A DNA stretch of 43,733 bases from an uncultured Paracoccaceae bacterium (GCA_937916485.1 CALFSV010000367.1:1-43733), one strand, 5' to 3'. Positions 23,515 to 32,918 are shown, counted from the stretch's first letter. Notes: generated by a model from the sequence alone, not told the origin. Made by a program: numbers and translations.

Positions 23515-25178
23515 GGCCTTGGCTGTGCGGCCTCACCGGCCTTGCGAGCGGCTGTCAGGGTAAGACCTGTTGCAAGGGCCTCGGGATCCACCTTCAGCTC
23601 GATCACGGCGACGGTGCCTGCGGCCTTTGCACGTGCGAAAGCCTCGGCAAGCTGGCTGAATTCGTCGACGACCTCGCCATGTCCACCATAGGCGCGGGCA
23701 AGGGCGGCAAAGTCAGGGTTTACGAGTGCAGTGCCCGAGACCCGACCCGGGTAATGCTTTTCCTGGTGCATCCTGATCGTACCATAGCGTCCGTTGTTGA
23801 CGACCAGGACAATCGGAGCGGCCCCATGCTGGATCGCGGTGGACATTTCGTTGAGGGTCATCTGAAAGCAGCCATCACCGGCCATGCAGACGACGGTGCG
23901 GGTGGGATACTCAAGCGCCGCCGATACAGCCGCGGGAAAGCCATAGCCCATGGACCCCGATGTCGGGGCAAGCTGCGTTCGGTACCCTTTGTAGCAGAAG
24001 TACCGATGGAGCCAGGCGGCGTAGTTTCCGGCCCCGTTGGTGACGATGGCATCCTGAGGCAGCGTGTCCGACAGCCAGCGGATCACCTTCTCTTGCTTGA
24101 CCGCGCCGGGGCTTTCCTTGGGGGTTGCCCATGCGTCGTAGTCGGCCCGCGCTGCTGACGTCCAGCCGCTCCAGTCAGTGCCGCAGGGGGCCACGCGGGA
24201 CAGCGCCCGGACGAAGGACACCGCATCGGCCGTGACCATCAGTTCGGGTTGATAGACATGTCCGGGCTCATCAGGGTCTGCGTGCACATGGAACAGCCGC
24301 TGGACCGGCCCCGCCGGGTCGATAAGGGTGTAGCCTTGCGTTTCGATGTCGCCCAGCCGCGAGCCGATCACCATGATACGGTCGGCCTCGCGCATCCTTT
24401 TGGCAAGGGCCGGATTTATCCCGACATTGAGGTCACCGGCATAGCAAGGGTGCCGGTTGTCGAGGTAGTCCTGCCGTCGAAAGCCGAGGGCGACGGGCAC
24501 CCCTTGGGTCTCTGCGACGGTGGCGAGGTCTTCTGCCGCTTCGGGCGACCAATGCGGTCCGCCGACGACAAGGAGGGGACGTTCGGCCAAGGACAGCCAG
24601 CCGATGGCGTCCTCGGCAACGCCGGCAAGGGTTGGGCAAAGCTCCATCATTTGGGTCGGGGCGTCGGCCACGTCGGAGAGTGCGCTGAGCATGTCTTCGG
24701 GCAGCGCCAGCACCACGGGACCGGGCCGGCCTGACGCCGCCAGGCTGAAGGCACGTGACAGGTATTCGGGCAGGCGGTCGATACTGTCGACCTCGGCCAC
24801 CCATTTGGCCAGGCCCCCAAACACGGCCTTGTAGTCAATCTCTTGAAACGCCTCGCGATCGCGGTGGGCGGTGTCGATCTGGCCGACGAAGAGGATCAAA
24901 GGGGTCGAATCCTGACGGGCGACGTGGATGCCGGAGGCTGCATTGGTAGCTCCGGGCCCGCGTGTGACAAAGGCGATGCCGGGCTGACCTGTCATCTTGC
25001 CATAGGCCTCGGCCATCATGCAGGCCCCGCCCTCGTGTCGGCAGACGATATTGGCGATGCCACTGTCATAAAGACCGTCGAGCGCGGCGAGAAAGCTTTC
25101 GCCGGGCACGGAAAAGACCCGTCGCACTCCGCGCGACGCTAGATGGTCCGCCAGGATTTTTCCGCCATGCCGCTGCAT
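23511..25178 (-). CDS. Thiamine-pyrophosphate enzyme, acetolactate synthase-like
   Basis: A 555-residue protein with the three-domain ALS/benzoylformate decarboxylase layout: GVRRVFSVPGES, the catalytic-Glu region RHEGGACMMAEAYG (Glu49), the central domain, and the C-terminal TPP-Mg motif GDGCFQMTLNE...NN. No small (regulatory) subunit gene is nearby, and the specific product is unclear: it may be a catabolic or sulfo/2-oxo acid decarboxylase rather than the biosynthetic IlvB. Start ATG 25178 follows GAGGGAG; the frame to 25265 is unconserved. It is convergent with the AerR-like gene, stop codons overlapping. Confidence 0.87.
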   Translation of the reverse strand: MQRHGGKILADHLASRGVRRVFSVPGESFLAALDGLYDSGIANIVCRHEGGACMMAEAYGKMTGQPGIAFVTRGPGATNAASGIHVARQDSTPLILFVGQIDTAHRDREAFQEIDYKAVFGGLAKWVAEVDSIDRLPEYLSRAFSLAASGRPGPVVLALPEDMLSALSDVADAPTQMMELCPTLAGVAEDAIGWLSLAERPLLVVGGPHWSPEAAEDLATVAETQGVPVALGFRRQDYLDNRHPCYAGDLNVGINPALAKRMREADRIMVIGSRLGDIETQGYTLIDPAGPVQRLFHVHADPDEPGHVYQPELMVTADAVSFVRALSRVAPCGTDWSGWTSAARADYDAWATPKESPGAVKQEKVIRWLSDTLPQDAIVTNGAGNYAAWLHRYFCYKGYRTQLAPTSGSMGYGFPAAVSAALEYPTRTVVCMAGDGCFQMTLNEMSTAIQHGAAPIVLVVNNGRYGTIRMHQEKHYPGRVSGTALVNPDFAALARAYGGHGEVVDEFSQLAEAFARAKAAGTVAVIELKVDPEALATGLTLTAARKAGEAAQPRP

Positions 25179-25303
25179 CACACGCTCCCTCTTGTCGATG
25201 AAACGCACCATGTGCCAGCCAGAGCGGAGTGACAAGTCGCGGTTGTTCTGGCGACCGAACGCCATAGGTTATGAAGCTGGCCCTGTTAAGGATGTTCTGA
25301 CTT

Positions 25304-25846
25304 ATGACTTCTCTTCTTGGTATTTCCGGCTCGCTCCGCACCGGGTCTTACAACACCAAACTGATGCACGAGGCGGCCCGCCTCTTTGCCCCAGACAACT
25401 TTGTCATCGGCAATTTGCGGCTGCCGCTCTATGACGGCGATCTTGAAACCGCTGAGGGCATTCCTCCGCAGGTTCAGCTTCTGGCCAACCAGATCGCGGC
25501 GGCGGACGCCATCGTCATTTCGACCCCGGAATACAACAAGGCCCTGTCGGGGGTTCTGAAGAACGCGTTGGATTGGGTCAGCCGGACCAAGCCGAACCCT
25601 TGGGCGGGCAAGCCTGTCGCCATCATCTCGGCCACTGGCGGCCGTGCGGGGGGAGAGCGGTCGCAATCCTCGCTACGCCTATGCCTCAATCCGTTTCGGC
25701 CCTGGGTGCTGCCGGGACCAGAGGTGCTGGTTGGTGGTGCCTCGGACGAGTTTGACGACGAGGGTCGTCTGACCAACGACCGCTATCTGGCCGCCCTGTC
25801 AGAGTTGATGGAGGGGCTAAAGGCTATGGCGCAATCGGGGCGCTGA
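25304..25846 (+). CDS. NAD(P)H-dependent FMN reductase
   Basis: A 180-residue flavoprotein of the NADPH_dep FMN_red family (ChrR/YieF type). The flavin-phosphate loop GISGSLRTGSYNTKL, STPEYNKALSGVLKNALDW and ATGGRAGG are present. Relatives reduce quinones and chromate and protect against redox cyclers. It is divergent from the ALS-like gene, and its 3' end overlaps the convergent VOC gene by 23 bases. Confidence 0.92.
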   Translation: MTSLLGISGSLRTGSYNTKLMHEAARLFAPDNFVIGNLRLPLYDGDLETAEGIPPQVQLLANQIAAADAIVISTPEYNKALSGVLKNALDWVSRTKPNPWAGKPVAIISATGGRAGGERSQSSLRLCLNPFRPWVLPGPEVLVGGASDEFDDEGRLTNDRYLAALSELMEGLKAMAQSGR

Positions 25847-26225
25847 CCTCGATCAGATTGCCGTCCGGGTCGCGCAGATAAATCGACAGGATTGGCCCCG
25901 TCGCCCCGGTGCGGCGGACCGGCCCGTCTTCGATCGGGATGGACAGGGCCTTAAGATGGGCCTCCCAATCCGAGAGTAGGCTGTCGGTCAGCAGGCAAAG
26001 GTCGGCAGAGCCGGGGGTTGGCTGGTTGGCATGGGGGGCAAAGACGGCATCAGCCGGGTGCAGGTTGATCTTCTGGGCGCCGAAAGACAGCGCCTGACGA
26101 ACGGTGCCGTCTGTCCCGGCAAAGGAATGGGCCGTCATGCCCAGCACATCGACATAGAACCGGACCGTCCGGTCCATGTCGCTGACGGTCAGGACCAGAT
26201 GGTCAAGGGAGGTGATGCGAACCAT
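25824..26225 (-). CDS. VOC (glyoxalase/bleomycin-resistance) family protein
   Basis: A 133-residue single-domain protein of the vicinal oxygen chelate fold: ITSLDHLVLTVSDMDRTVRFYVDVLGM at the start and LSIYLRDPDGNLIEVSAP at the end, with a His and terminal Glu suited to metal binding. Substrate unknown. It overlaps the end of the flavin reductase gene convergently, and is divergent from the MaoC-like gene, 34 bases away. Confidence 0.92.
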   Translation of the reverse strand: MVRITSLDHLVLTVSDMDRTVRFYVDVLGMTAHSFAGTDGTVRQALSFGAQKINLHPADAVFAPHANQPTPGSADLCLLTDSLLSDWEAHLKALSIPIEDGPVRRTGATGPILSIYLRDPDGNLIEVSAPIAP

Positions 26226-26259
26226 TGCGCTTGGCGACCTTTCTTGTATCCCTGACAGG

Positions 26260-27093
26260 ATGACAGAACCGGTAGATCGCAGCCAGAGTTTGATCGACCC
26301 GATCGACCCCGCCCGCGCCAGGGCCCTTCAGGCGGCGCTGGGCGACGAGCCGGCTATTGAGCATGGCGATCCCCTTCCACCATTCTTTCACCAGATGTAT
26401 TTCTGGGATCCACAGCCTCCGGTCGCCCTGGGCCGCGATGGTCATCCGGCCACGGGTGGTTTCATTCCTGACATGGGTCTGCCCCGCCGGATGTGGGCGG
26501 CGGGCCGCCTTGTGTTCCACAGCCCCCTTTTGGCCGGTATCCGGGCAGAGCGGATCAGCACTATTGAGTCTGTCACGCGTAAGGAGGGGCGGTCGGGCCC
26601 GTTGGCCTTTGTGCGCCTGCGCCATGACTTTCGCCAAAGGGGGACGCTGGCGCTGACCGAATGGCAGGAACTGGTCTATCGCAACGATCCGGGTCCGGGG
26701 GCAAAGGCCTTGGCCCCTCCGGTCGCTGGCACCGACGAGGATCAAATGGTGCTGCGATCCTTCGATTCGACTTTGCTGTTCCGCTATTCCGCCCTGACCT
26801 TCAACGGTCACCGCATCCACTATGACGAAGCCTATGCCCGTGAGGTCGAAGGCTATGACGGCCTTGTCGTGCATGGCCCTCTATTGGCGCAACTGCTGAT
26901 GCTGCTGGCCGCCGAGAAATTAACCACCCAAAAGTTGCAGTCCGAAAAGCTGCAGCCGCTGTCAGAGTTCAGCTATCGCGCAACCGCGCCCTTGATGCAC
27001 CATGAGGTGGCAGAGCTGTGTTGGCGGGCGGATGGGGCGCTTTGGGTGCGCGGGCCGGACGGGCGGCAATGTATGCTGGCGCAGGCCCGCTAG
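26260..27093 (+). CDS. MaoC/FAS1-like acyl-CoA hydratase (mesaconyl-C4-CoA hydratase-like)
   Basis: A 277-residue double-hotdog protein. The N-terminal half carries FFHQMYFWDPQPPVALGRDGHP and MWAAGRLVFHSPL, and the C-terminal half has FRYSALTFNGHRIHYDEAYAREVEGYDGLVVHGPL, the hydratase motif region (asparagine/histidine pocket). It resembles mesaconyl-C4-CoA hydratases of the 3-hydroxypropionate type; the exact substrate is inferred. Start ATG 26260 is chosen because conserved sequence begins there; upstream is the divergent VOC gene. It is convergent with the FAD oxidoreductase gene. Confidence 0.82.
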   Translation: MTEPVDRSQSLIDPIDPARARALQAALGDEPAIEHGDPLPPFFHQMYFWDPQPPVALGRDGHPATGGFIPDMGLPRRMWAAGRLVFHSPLLAGIRAERISTIESVTRKEGRSGPLAFVRLRHDFRQRGTLALTEWQELVYRNDPGPGAKALAPPVAGTDEDQMVLRSFDSTLLFRYSALTFNGHRIHYDEAYAREVEGYDGLVVHGPLLAQLLMLLAAEKLTTQKLQSEKLQPLSEFSYRATAPLMHHEVAELCWRADGALWVRGPDGRQCMLAQAR

Positions 27094-27117
27094 GACGTTT
27101 TGGCAGTCAGACCCGGA

Positions 27118-28143
27118 TTAGGCCCGGAACGGATCTGGTATCCGGTCCCGGCCCTCAAGGATCAGGTCGGCCATGACCTCGCCCACCAAAGGCGCCATGC
27201 CAAAGCCGATCTTGAACCCCCCATTGGCAATGAACTGGCCGGGCCGCGCCGGATGGGCGCCCAGCACCGGCGCCCGGCTCTTGCTGCGCGGACGAAGCCC
27301 TGCCCAACGTTCGATGATCGGGGCCTGTGACAATGCCGGAAGGACGGCGCAGGCCCGGGCGATGACGTCCTCTAGAAGGGAGTCGGTCGTGTCGGCGGTT
27401 TCCCATTCCCTCTCGGAGGTAGAGCCAACAGCGACCGTCCCATCGGCATGGGGCACGATGTGCAAAGCATCGGCAAAGAGCTGGGGGCGGTTCGCGGCCG
27501 CAAGGCGAAACAGGGCCGCCTGACCCTTAACGCCTGCGCCGGGCACCTGCATGGCGGTGAGGTCGTGAACGCCTGTTGCCCAGACGACCTGTCCGGCTTC
27601 GGGGCCTTCCTCAGTGATCTCGGCGTTGCTGTCCCGCAAGGCTGCGGCGAGGGCTGCAAGCGCTTGGCGGGGGTGAATGCGCCCGGTCAGGGTGTCGTGA
27701 ACGAGCCAGCCGGACGGGCTGTGTGGCGCCCAGTCGCCCTGAGAGCCCGCGGAAACCACCTCCCAGACCGCGCGGCCTTGCCAGAGAGTTTCGGCATTCT
27801 CCGCCCGCTCTTGCGCCCGGGCCACCTGTGCGTCGTCGGCCAAGGGTTGCAGCCGCCCGGTGCGGGCATAGCCGGGATCGCCGCCGCCTGCGCGGGCCAC
27901 TTCGGCCCACCAGTCGCCAGCCATCAACAGGCTTTCGAGTTGAAACGCCTTCTTGGGGTTCCACTGTTCGGGCACATGGGGGGCGAGGGCCCCGACGATC
28001 CCGCCACTGGCCCCGACCCCGATCCCGTTGGGGTCAATGACGCGGACCTTTGCGCCGCGCCGGGCGGCGGCCCAGGCAACGGAAAGGCCGAAGATGCCAG
28101 CCCCCATGACCGTCACGTCCACCTGTTGATCTGCCGTTGCCAT
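27118..28143 (-). CDS. FAD-dependent oxidoreductase, MnmC C-terminal-like
   Basis: A 341-residue protein of the DAO (glycine/D-amino-acid oxidase) superfamily with the dinucleotide motif VMGAGIFGLSVAWAAARRG and GASGGIVGALAP, and a late ANGGFKIGFGMAPLVG block. It is divergent from mnmD, with 48 bases between starts. In E. coli the FAD oxidase and the methyltransferase are two halves of MnmC, so this may be the separate oxidase that removes the carboxymethyl group at the tRNA wobble uridine. That role is inferred from context; a general amino-acid oxidase is possible. GAGGAG precedes ATG 28143. Confidence 0.7.
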   Translation of the reverse strand: MATADQQVDVTVMGAGIFGLSVAWAAARRGAKVRVIDPNGIGVGASGGIVGALAPHVPEQWNPKKAFQLESLLMAGDWWAEVARAGGGDPGYARTGRLQPLADDAQVARAQERAENAETLWQGRAVWEVVSAGSQGDWAPHSPSGWLVHDTLTGRIHPRQALAALAAALRDSNAEITEEGPEAGQVVWATGVHDLTAMQVPGAGVKGQAALFRLAAANRPQLFADALHIVPHADGTVAVGSTSEREWETADTTDSLLEDVIARACAVLPALSQAPIIERWAGLRPRSKSRAPVLGAHPARPGQFIANGGFKIGFGMAPLVGEVMADLILEGRDRIPDPFRA

Positions 28144-28191
28144 TGCCCGCCGCTCCTCGCATTGTCGCGCCGCAACCTAGGGGTTTCTCAG

Positions 28192-28866
28192 ATGCAGGAC
28201 CAGCCGGCAGAAATTGACTGGTGCGACGGGCGCGTCCCGGTGTCGCGCCGCTTTGACGACCCCTATTTCTCGGTCGAGGATGGGTTGGCCGAAACGGCCC
28301 ATGTCTTTCTGGCTGGCAATGATTTGCCTGCCCGATTTCGCGACGGGTTCCAGATCGCAGAGTTGGGGTTCGGGACGGGGTTGAACCTTTTGGTGACCTG
28401 GGCCGCCTGGGAGGCCTCGGGCCAGTCGGGCCGGTTCGGGTTTACCACCTTTGAGGCCTATCCGATGGCCCTGTCCGATATGGCCAAGGCGCTGGCCGCG
28501 TTCCCCTCGCTCGATCCGTTTGCAAAGCTGCTGCTGAAGGCTTTGGCCAATGGGGGCGACAGGCACGATCTGGGTGGGCCGATCCTGACTCTGGTGCCGG
28601 GCGATGCCCGCGAAACGCTGCCCGCGTGGCAAGGGCGGGCCGACGCTTGGTATCTGGATGGCTTTGCCCCAGCCCGGAACCCGGAAATGTGGGGCGACGA
28701 CCTGTTGCAGGCCGTGGCCGCCCATACCGCGCCCGGTGGGACTGCGGCGAGCTACACTGCAGCCGGTCACGTGAGGCGGGCCCTTACGGATGGGGGGTTT
28801 GACGTCGCCCGGGTCCCCGGCTACGGGCGCAAGCGCCACATGACGATGGCCAGGATGCCCGAATGA
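28192..28866 (+). CDS. mnmD: tRNA (5-methylaminomethyl-2-thiouridine)-methyltransferase MnmD
   Basis: A 224-residue SAM-dependent methyltransferase corresponding to the N-terminal half of MnmC. It opens with IDWCDGRVPVSRRFDDPYFS, has the SAM motif ELGFGTGLNLLVTW and the YLDGFAPARNPEMW block, all diagnostic. It would complete mnm5s2U at position 34 of certain tRNAs. The ATG at 28192 has AGGGG upstream; the frame extends far upstream through the opposite gene but that part is a shadow. Its stop overlaps the start of the DMT gene (ATGA). Confidence 0.93.
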   Translation: MQDQPAEIDWCDGRVPVSRRFDDPYFSVEDGLAETAHVFLAGNDLPARFRDGFQIAELGFGTGLNLLVTWAAWEASGQSGRFGFTTFEAYPMALSDMAKALAAFPSLDPFAKLLLKALANGGDRHDLGGPILTLVPGDARETLPAWQGRADAWYLDGFAPARNPEMWGDDLLQAVAAHTAPGGTAASYTAAGHVRRALTDGGFDVARVPGYGRKRHMTMARMPE

Positions 28867-29732
28867 CCGAGACCAATACCCGCCTTGGCATCTGGCTGAT
28901 GATCGGGACCTCTTTCGTATTTGCGGCTCAGGACGCCCTGTCGCGGCATCTGGCGGCCGAATACAGCGTCTTTCTGGTGGTGATGATCCGCTACTGGTTC
29001 TTTGCCGCCTTTGTCATCGCGCTTGCCGTGCGGCGGTCGGGCTCGCTGCGCAAGGCGGCGGCGACCTCTCAGCCGATGGTCCAGATCTTTCGTGGACTGC
29101 TCCTGGCGGGGGAGATCTGCGTGATGGTTCTGGGCTTTACCCTGCTTGGGCTGGTGGAAAGCCATGCCATCTTTGCCTGCTATCCGCTCTTGGTGGCCGC
29201 CCTTTCCGGCCCGGTCCTGGGCGAGAGGGTCGGCCCCTGGCGCTGGGCCGCCATCGGGGTGGGATTTGTCGGTGTTCTGGTGATCCTGCGCCCCGGCCAC
29301 ACCGTCTTTGCCCCGGCAGCGGCAATTCCCTTGCTGTCGGCGTTTCTGTTTGCCCTTTACGGCCTGCTCACCCGCTATGTCGCCCGCAAGGATACGGCGA
29401 TCACCAGCTTTTTCTGGACGGGAACCGTTGGGGCCGTCGCCATGACCGCAGTTGGCATCTGGACGTGGGAGCCTATGACCGGCCCCGACTATGCCATGAT
29501 GGCAACCCTATGCGTGACGGGTGTGGCGGGTCATTTCATGTTGATTAAATGCTACGAAGTGGCCGAGGCGAGCGCGGTTCAGCCCTTTGCCTACCTTCAG
29601 ATGGTTTTTGCCGCTGCCCTTGGCCTGCTGGTATTCGGCGAGGTGCTTGAGATGAATGTCGTCATCGGAGCGAGCATCGTTGTCGCCGCCGGTCTCTTCA
29701 CCCTTTGGCGCAACCGCAGGGCTGGCGCCTAG
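28863..29732 (+). CDS. DMT family transporter (EamA)
   Basis: A 289-residue protein with ten hydrophobic segments in two EamA repeats; it opens RLGIWLMIGTSFVFAAQDALSRHLA and the second repeat begins near ATKCYEVAEASAVQPFAYLQMVF-like sequence at ~220. Members export amino acids or metabolites. The start overlaps the mnmD stop by four bases; the substrate is unknown. Confidence 0.9.
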   Translation: MTETNTRLGIWLMIGTSFVFAAQDALSRHLAAEYSVFLVVMIRYWFFAAFVIALAVRRSGSLRKAAATSQPMVQIFRGLLLAGEICVMVLGFTLLGLVESHAIFACYPLLVAALSGPVLGERVGPWRWAAIGVGFVGVLVILRPGHTVFAPAAAIPLLSAFLFALYGLLTRYVARKDTAITSFFWTGTVGAVAMTAVGIWTWEPMTGPDYAMMATLCVTGVAGHFMLIKCYEVAEASAVQPFAYLQMVFAAALGLLVFGEVLEMNVVIGASIVVAAGLFTLWRNRRAGA

Positions 29733-29741
29733 CCAACAGCC

Positions 29742-31859
29742 CTAACCGCCGGGGCGGGCAAATGGGCGAAGGCTGGTGCCGGGCGCAGTGGCCGAGGCAG
29801 GTGCGATCACGCCTTGTGATCCCGTGCCGGTCGGTGTCGTCCCGTCGTTTCCCGTGTCCGGCGAGGGGGGGGCGTCGGGATCAGGCCGGGCCTGGGGACG
29901 GACAAAGGCGGGTTTACCGACGAGCAGGGCGGTGAAATCAACTGGGCCTGTCTCACCGGTCAGGCGTGCGTGATAGACCGGGATGGATTCGGTGACCCGC
30001 ATCACGTAGTTCCGGGTTTCGGTGAATGGGATATGTTCGATCCAGTCGATGACATCGACCTCGCCCCGGCGCGGATCGCCCCGCTGGACCATCCAAGTGG
30101 CTGGTCGGCTTGGGCCCGCATTGTATCCGGCGGCAATCATCACCTGGCTATCGCCAAATCTGTCCTGAAGGTTGGCCAGATAGCGGGATCCAAGCTGGGC
30201 GTTGTATTCCCAGTCCGCCGTTAGGCGGGCGCGAGAGTAGGGAAGGCCAAGTTCACCGGCGACCTCTTCGGCCGTTGCAGGCATCAACTGCATCAGTCCA
30301 AGCGCCCCAACGGGACTGCCAACGACAAAGTTGAATTCGCTTTCGCGGCGGGCAATCGAAATCGCCAGCTCGGGGGCTACCGGCAACGCCATCTCGGTGA
30401 GCGGATGCAGGGGAAAGTAAAAGGCGGGCAGCACGATGCCGCGGGCAGCGGCGGTCTTGCCCACAAGCAGCGTCAGGAAGGGTTCGTCCATCTCCGTCAG
30501 CATACTGCCAAGCTGTGCAAGGCCTGTCCGGTCAAGGGTCCGGGCCTGCTCCGCCACAAATTGGACCGCGGACCCGCGCTGGTCAGCACCAAGCAGCAAG
30601 ACCATCGCGCGGGTCAGATCGCCTGACAGGAGCTCTGCCTCGCGCCAGTCGGGAAACACCTCACGACCCGCCAAAGTCGGATCAAGGGGACGACCCAGCC
30701 TTTCCGTTGCGAGCAATCCGTAAAAGGCTGTCTGATGCTCGGCTGCGCGGCGATAGGCGTCGGCGGCCGCTGCTGCATTGCCCATCTGTTCAAGCGCCCG
30801 CCCCGTCCAATATGCGGCGCGACTGGTTGAGATCGGACCAGAGCTGGTTGCCTCGACTCGTGCGAAATGGGTCAGGGCCTGCCCCGGGGCGGACAGGTAG
30901 GTCAGGCTGACGTAGCCGGCCACCCATTCCAGATCGGCATAGATCTCACCGTCGGACAGATGATGATTGATGGCGATGGTGTAGGCCTGTTCTGGGCGGC
31001 CCTCGCGCATGGCCCAGCGGGCCAGAGTAGCCCGCCAACTGGCCCAGCGAAAAGGTTGGCCAAGGCTTTCGGCGCTGTCGGAACGGTCGATCAGAAGAGA
31101 CGTTGCATCGCTATAGTCTCCGCTATCGGCGAGCCTGTTGAACTGGTCGTAAAGAAGGCCGGGATGGTTCCGCAGCGCACTTGGGACGGCGGCCAGCTTG
31201 GTTTGCCGGTCCGGTGCGTTGCGGATCAGGGCAATCCGGGCCTCTGCAAGCAGCCGGTCATCAGGCGATAGTAGGGGCAACAGTTGCTCTGCATCGCTGC
31301 TCCGCCACCGCCAGAGCATGGCGTCAGCCCTTGCAGCGTGATGAGAGGCGAGAAGGTCGGCATTGTCGGCAAGCACCGCTGCCTGCCCCTCTTCGGTCAG
31401 GCCGAGCGTCAGCCAGGCGTCAACAACAATGGCGTCTGCTTCGGTCGACTGCCCTGTGGCGCGCATAGCCCGCGCCAGCGAGGCGACACCTTCGCCTGTC
31501 TGTAGAGGATTGCCCGCAAAAAAGGCGATCACATCGGCAGGCGGTATTTCGGCCAGGATCGATAGTTCGGCTTTGCCACGCAGCGCACTCAGACCGGGCC
31601 AGTCGGGGCGTGAAGCGAGAAAACTGCGATAATCCTCGAACGTCCCTGCCCCAGCCCTCAACCGATGCCAGCTTACCAGATCGGTGGCGACCTGCCCGTC
31701 ACTTTGGGCAAGAAGGTATGCCAGGTCCCAGTCTTCGGCCTCGATCGCTTCGGCGGCAACCTTGTAACCAAAAGCGTCGGTAGACTGCGCCCTGACGGGC
31801 CCCGAGGTCAGAGCCGAAACCGCAACTGCAAGGGCAATAGCATGGGCGAAGACACGCAT
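29742..31859 (-). CDS. slt: Soluble lytic murein transglycosylase
   Basis: A 705-residue periplasmic enzyme. Residues ~1-24 form a signal peptide (MRVFAHAIALAVAVSALTSGPVRA). A long helical TPR-like superhelix precedes the C-terminal SLT domain, with catalytic Glu506 in SIARRESEF, then GALGLMQLMPATA, NAQLGSRYL and AAGYNAGPSR. It cleaves glycan strands of peptidoglycan to 1,6-anhydro-muropeptides. The tail is proline-rich and possibly disordered. The ATG at 31859 is used because the signal begins there. It is divergent from dapA and convergent with the DMT gene. Confidence 0.94.
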   Translation of the reverse strand: MRVFAHAIALAVAVSALTSGPVRAQSTDAFGYKVAAEAIEAEDWDLAYLLAQSDGQVATDLVSWHRLRAGAGTFEDYRSFLASRPDWPGLSALRGKAELSILAEIPPADVIAFFAGNPLQTGEGVASLARAMRATGQSTEADAIVVDAWLTLGLTEEGQAAVLADNADLLASHHAARADAMLWRWRSSDAEQLLPLLSPDDRLLAEARIALIRNAPDRQTKLAAVPSALRNHPGLLYDQFNRLADSGDYSDATSLLIDRSDSAESLGQPFRWASWRATLARWAMREGRPEQAYTIAINHHLSDGEIYADLEWVAGYVSLTYLSAPGQALTHFARVEATSSGPISTSRAAYWTGRALEQMGNAAAAADAYRRAAEHQTAFYGLLATERLGRPLDPTLAGREVFPDWREAELLSGDLTRAMVLLLGADQRGSAVQFVAEQARTLDRTGLAQLGSMLTEMDEPFLTLLVGKTAAARGIVLPAFYFPLHPLTEMALPVAPELAISIARRESEFNFVVGSPVGALGLMQLMPATAEEVAGELGLPYSRARLTADWEYNAQLGSRYLANLQDRFGDSQVMIAAGYNAGPSRPATWMVQRGDPRRGEVDVIDWIEHIPFTETRNYVMRVTESIPVYHARLTGETGPVDFTALLVGKPAFVRPQARPDPDAPPSPDTGNDGTTPTGTGSQGVIAPASATAPGTSLRPFARPGG

Positions 31860-32011
31860 TTTGGTAGGCCTTTTTTCCTGTCTGTCAGACCCTAAAGCTG
31901 AAAGAGGGCAAGGCAACTCACAAACTTGGCAATCCCTAAAAAGGCGTCTAGTGTCCGCGCGTTTTGCAACGGCCCCCGCGTGGGGCAGACTCACACCAAA
32001 GGAAGCGTGTC

Positions 32012-32884
32012 ATGCTCAAGGGATCCCTCCCCGCCCTCGTCACGCCGTTCTCGGACGGCCAGGTGGATCTCGACACGCTGAAAAAGCTGGTCGAGTGGCA
32101 TATTGAACAAGGCTCTCATGGGCTTGTCCCGGTTGGAACCACCGGCGAAAGCCCGACGCTTAGCCATGAAGAGCATGATCTGGTCGTGGAAACCGTCGTC
32201 CAGACGGCGGCAGGCCGGGTGCCTGTCGTGGCGGGGGCAGGGTCGAACAACACGGTCGAGACGGTTCGCCTGGTCAACGCCGCGAAGGCTGCCGGTGCGG
32301 ATGCAGCACTTGTCGTGACGCCCTATTACAATAAGCCGACGCAAAGGGGGCTGATCGCCCATTTTCTTGCCGCCGCCGAATGCGGCCTGCCGATCATCAT
32401 CTACAACATTCCTGGCCGGTCGGTCGTTGACATGACGCCTGCCACGATGGGGGAACTGTCTAGGCATCCGATGATCGTCGGGGTCAAGGACGCCACAGGC
32501 GACCTGAGCCGCGTTCCAAAGCAGCGCATCACCTGTGGTCCCGACTTTATACAGTTGTCGGGCGAGGATGCGACCGCGCTGGGCTATAATGCCCATGGCG
32601 GCGTTGGGTGCATCTCGGTCACGGCTAACGTGGCACCCCGGCTGTGCGCCGAGTTCCAGGAGGCCACGCTGGCCGGAGACTATAAAGCGGCGCTCGCCTT
32701 TCTTGACCGGCTGATGCCCCTTCACGAAGCGATATTCAAAGAGCCCGGGGTTGCCGGGGCGAAGTACGGGATGTCCCTGCTGGGCCTGTGCAAGGACGAG
32801 GTCCGTTCCCCGCTCACTACCCTTGAGGCTGGGACACAACAGCAGATCAAGGACGCGATGGTCCACGCGGGCCTGTTGAACTGA
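32012..32884 (+). CDS. dapA: 4-hydroxy-tetrahydrodipicolinate synthase
   Basis: A 290-residue aldolase-type enzyme condensing pyruvate and aspartate semialdehyde, the first committed step to diaminopimelate and lysine. The [10 protein letters not shown] motif (Thr43, Thr44), Tyr131 and Arg136 in YNIPGR, and Schiff-base Lys159 in VGVKDATGD are all present. The start ATG 32012 has AAGGAA upstream. It sits divergently from slt, linking precursor supply and wall turnover only by neighbourhood. A palindromic repeat lies directly after its stop. Confidence 0.97.
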   Translation: MLKGSLPALVTPFSDGQVDLDTLKKLVEWHIEQGSHGLVPVGTTGESPTLSHEEHDLVVETVVQTAAGRVPVVAGAGSNNTVETVRLVNAAKAAGADAALVVTPYYNKPTQRGLIAHFLAAAECGLPIIIYNIPGRSVVDMTPATMGELSRHPMIVGVKDATGDLSRVPKQRITCGPDFIQLSGEDATALGYNAHGGVGCISVTANVAPRLCAEFQEATLAGDYKAALAFLDRLMPLHEAIFKEPGVAGAKYGMSLLGLCKDEVRSPLTTLEAGTQQQIKDAMVHAGLLN

Positions 32885-32892
32885 TTTTTCCA

Positions 32893-32918
32893 GTAAGGTG
32901 GGTCATGACCCACCTTAC
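32893..32918. repeat. Palindromic intergenic repeat, perfect 26 bp
   Basis: Arms GTAAGGTGGGTC and GACCCACCTTAC flank AT. It fills the gap between the convergent dapA and ycaQ genes, and the ycaQ stop TAA lies inside its right arm. It could end transcription in both directions, although neither side has a long U-run. Confidence 0.85.

Noticed and set aside
27448..28191. 5' extension of the mnmD frame through the opposite oxidase gene
   Set aside because: The conserved protein begins at 28192; the upstream part is antisense to a real gene.
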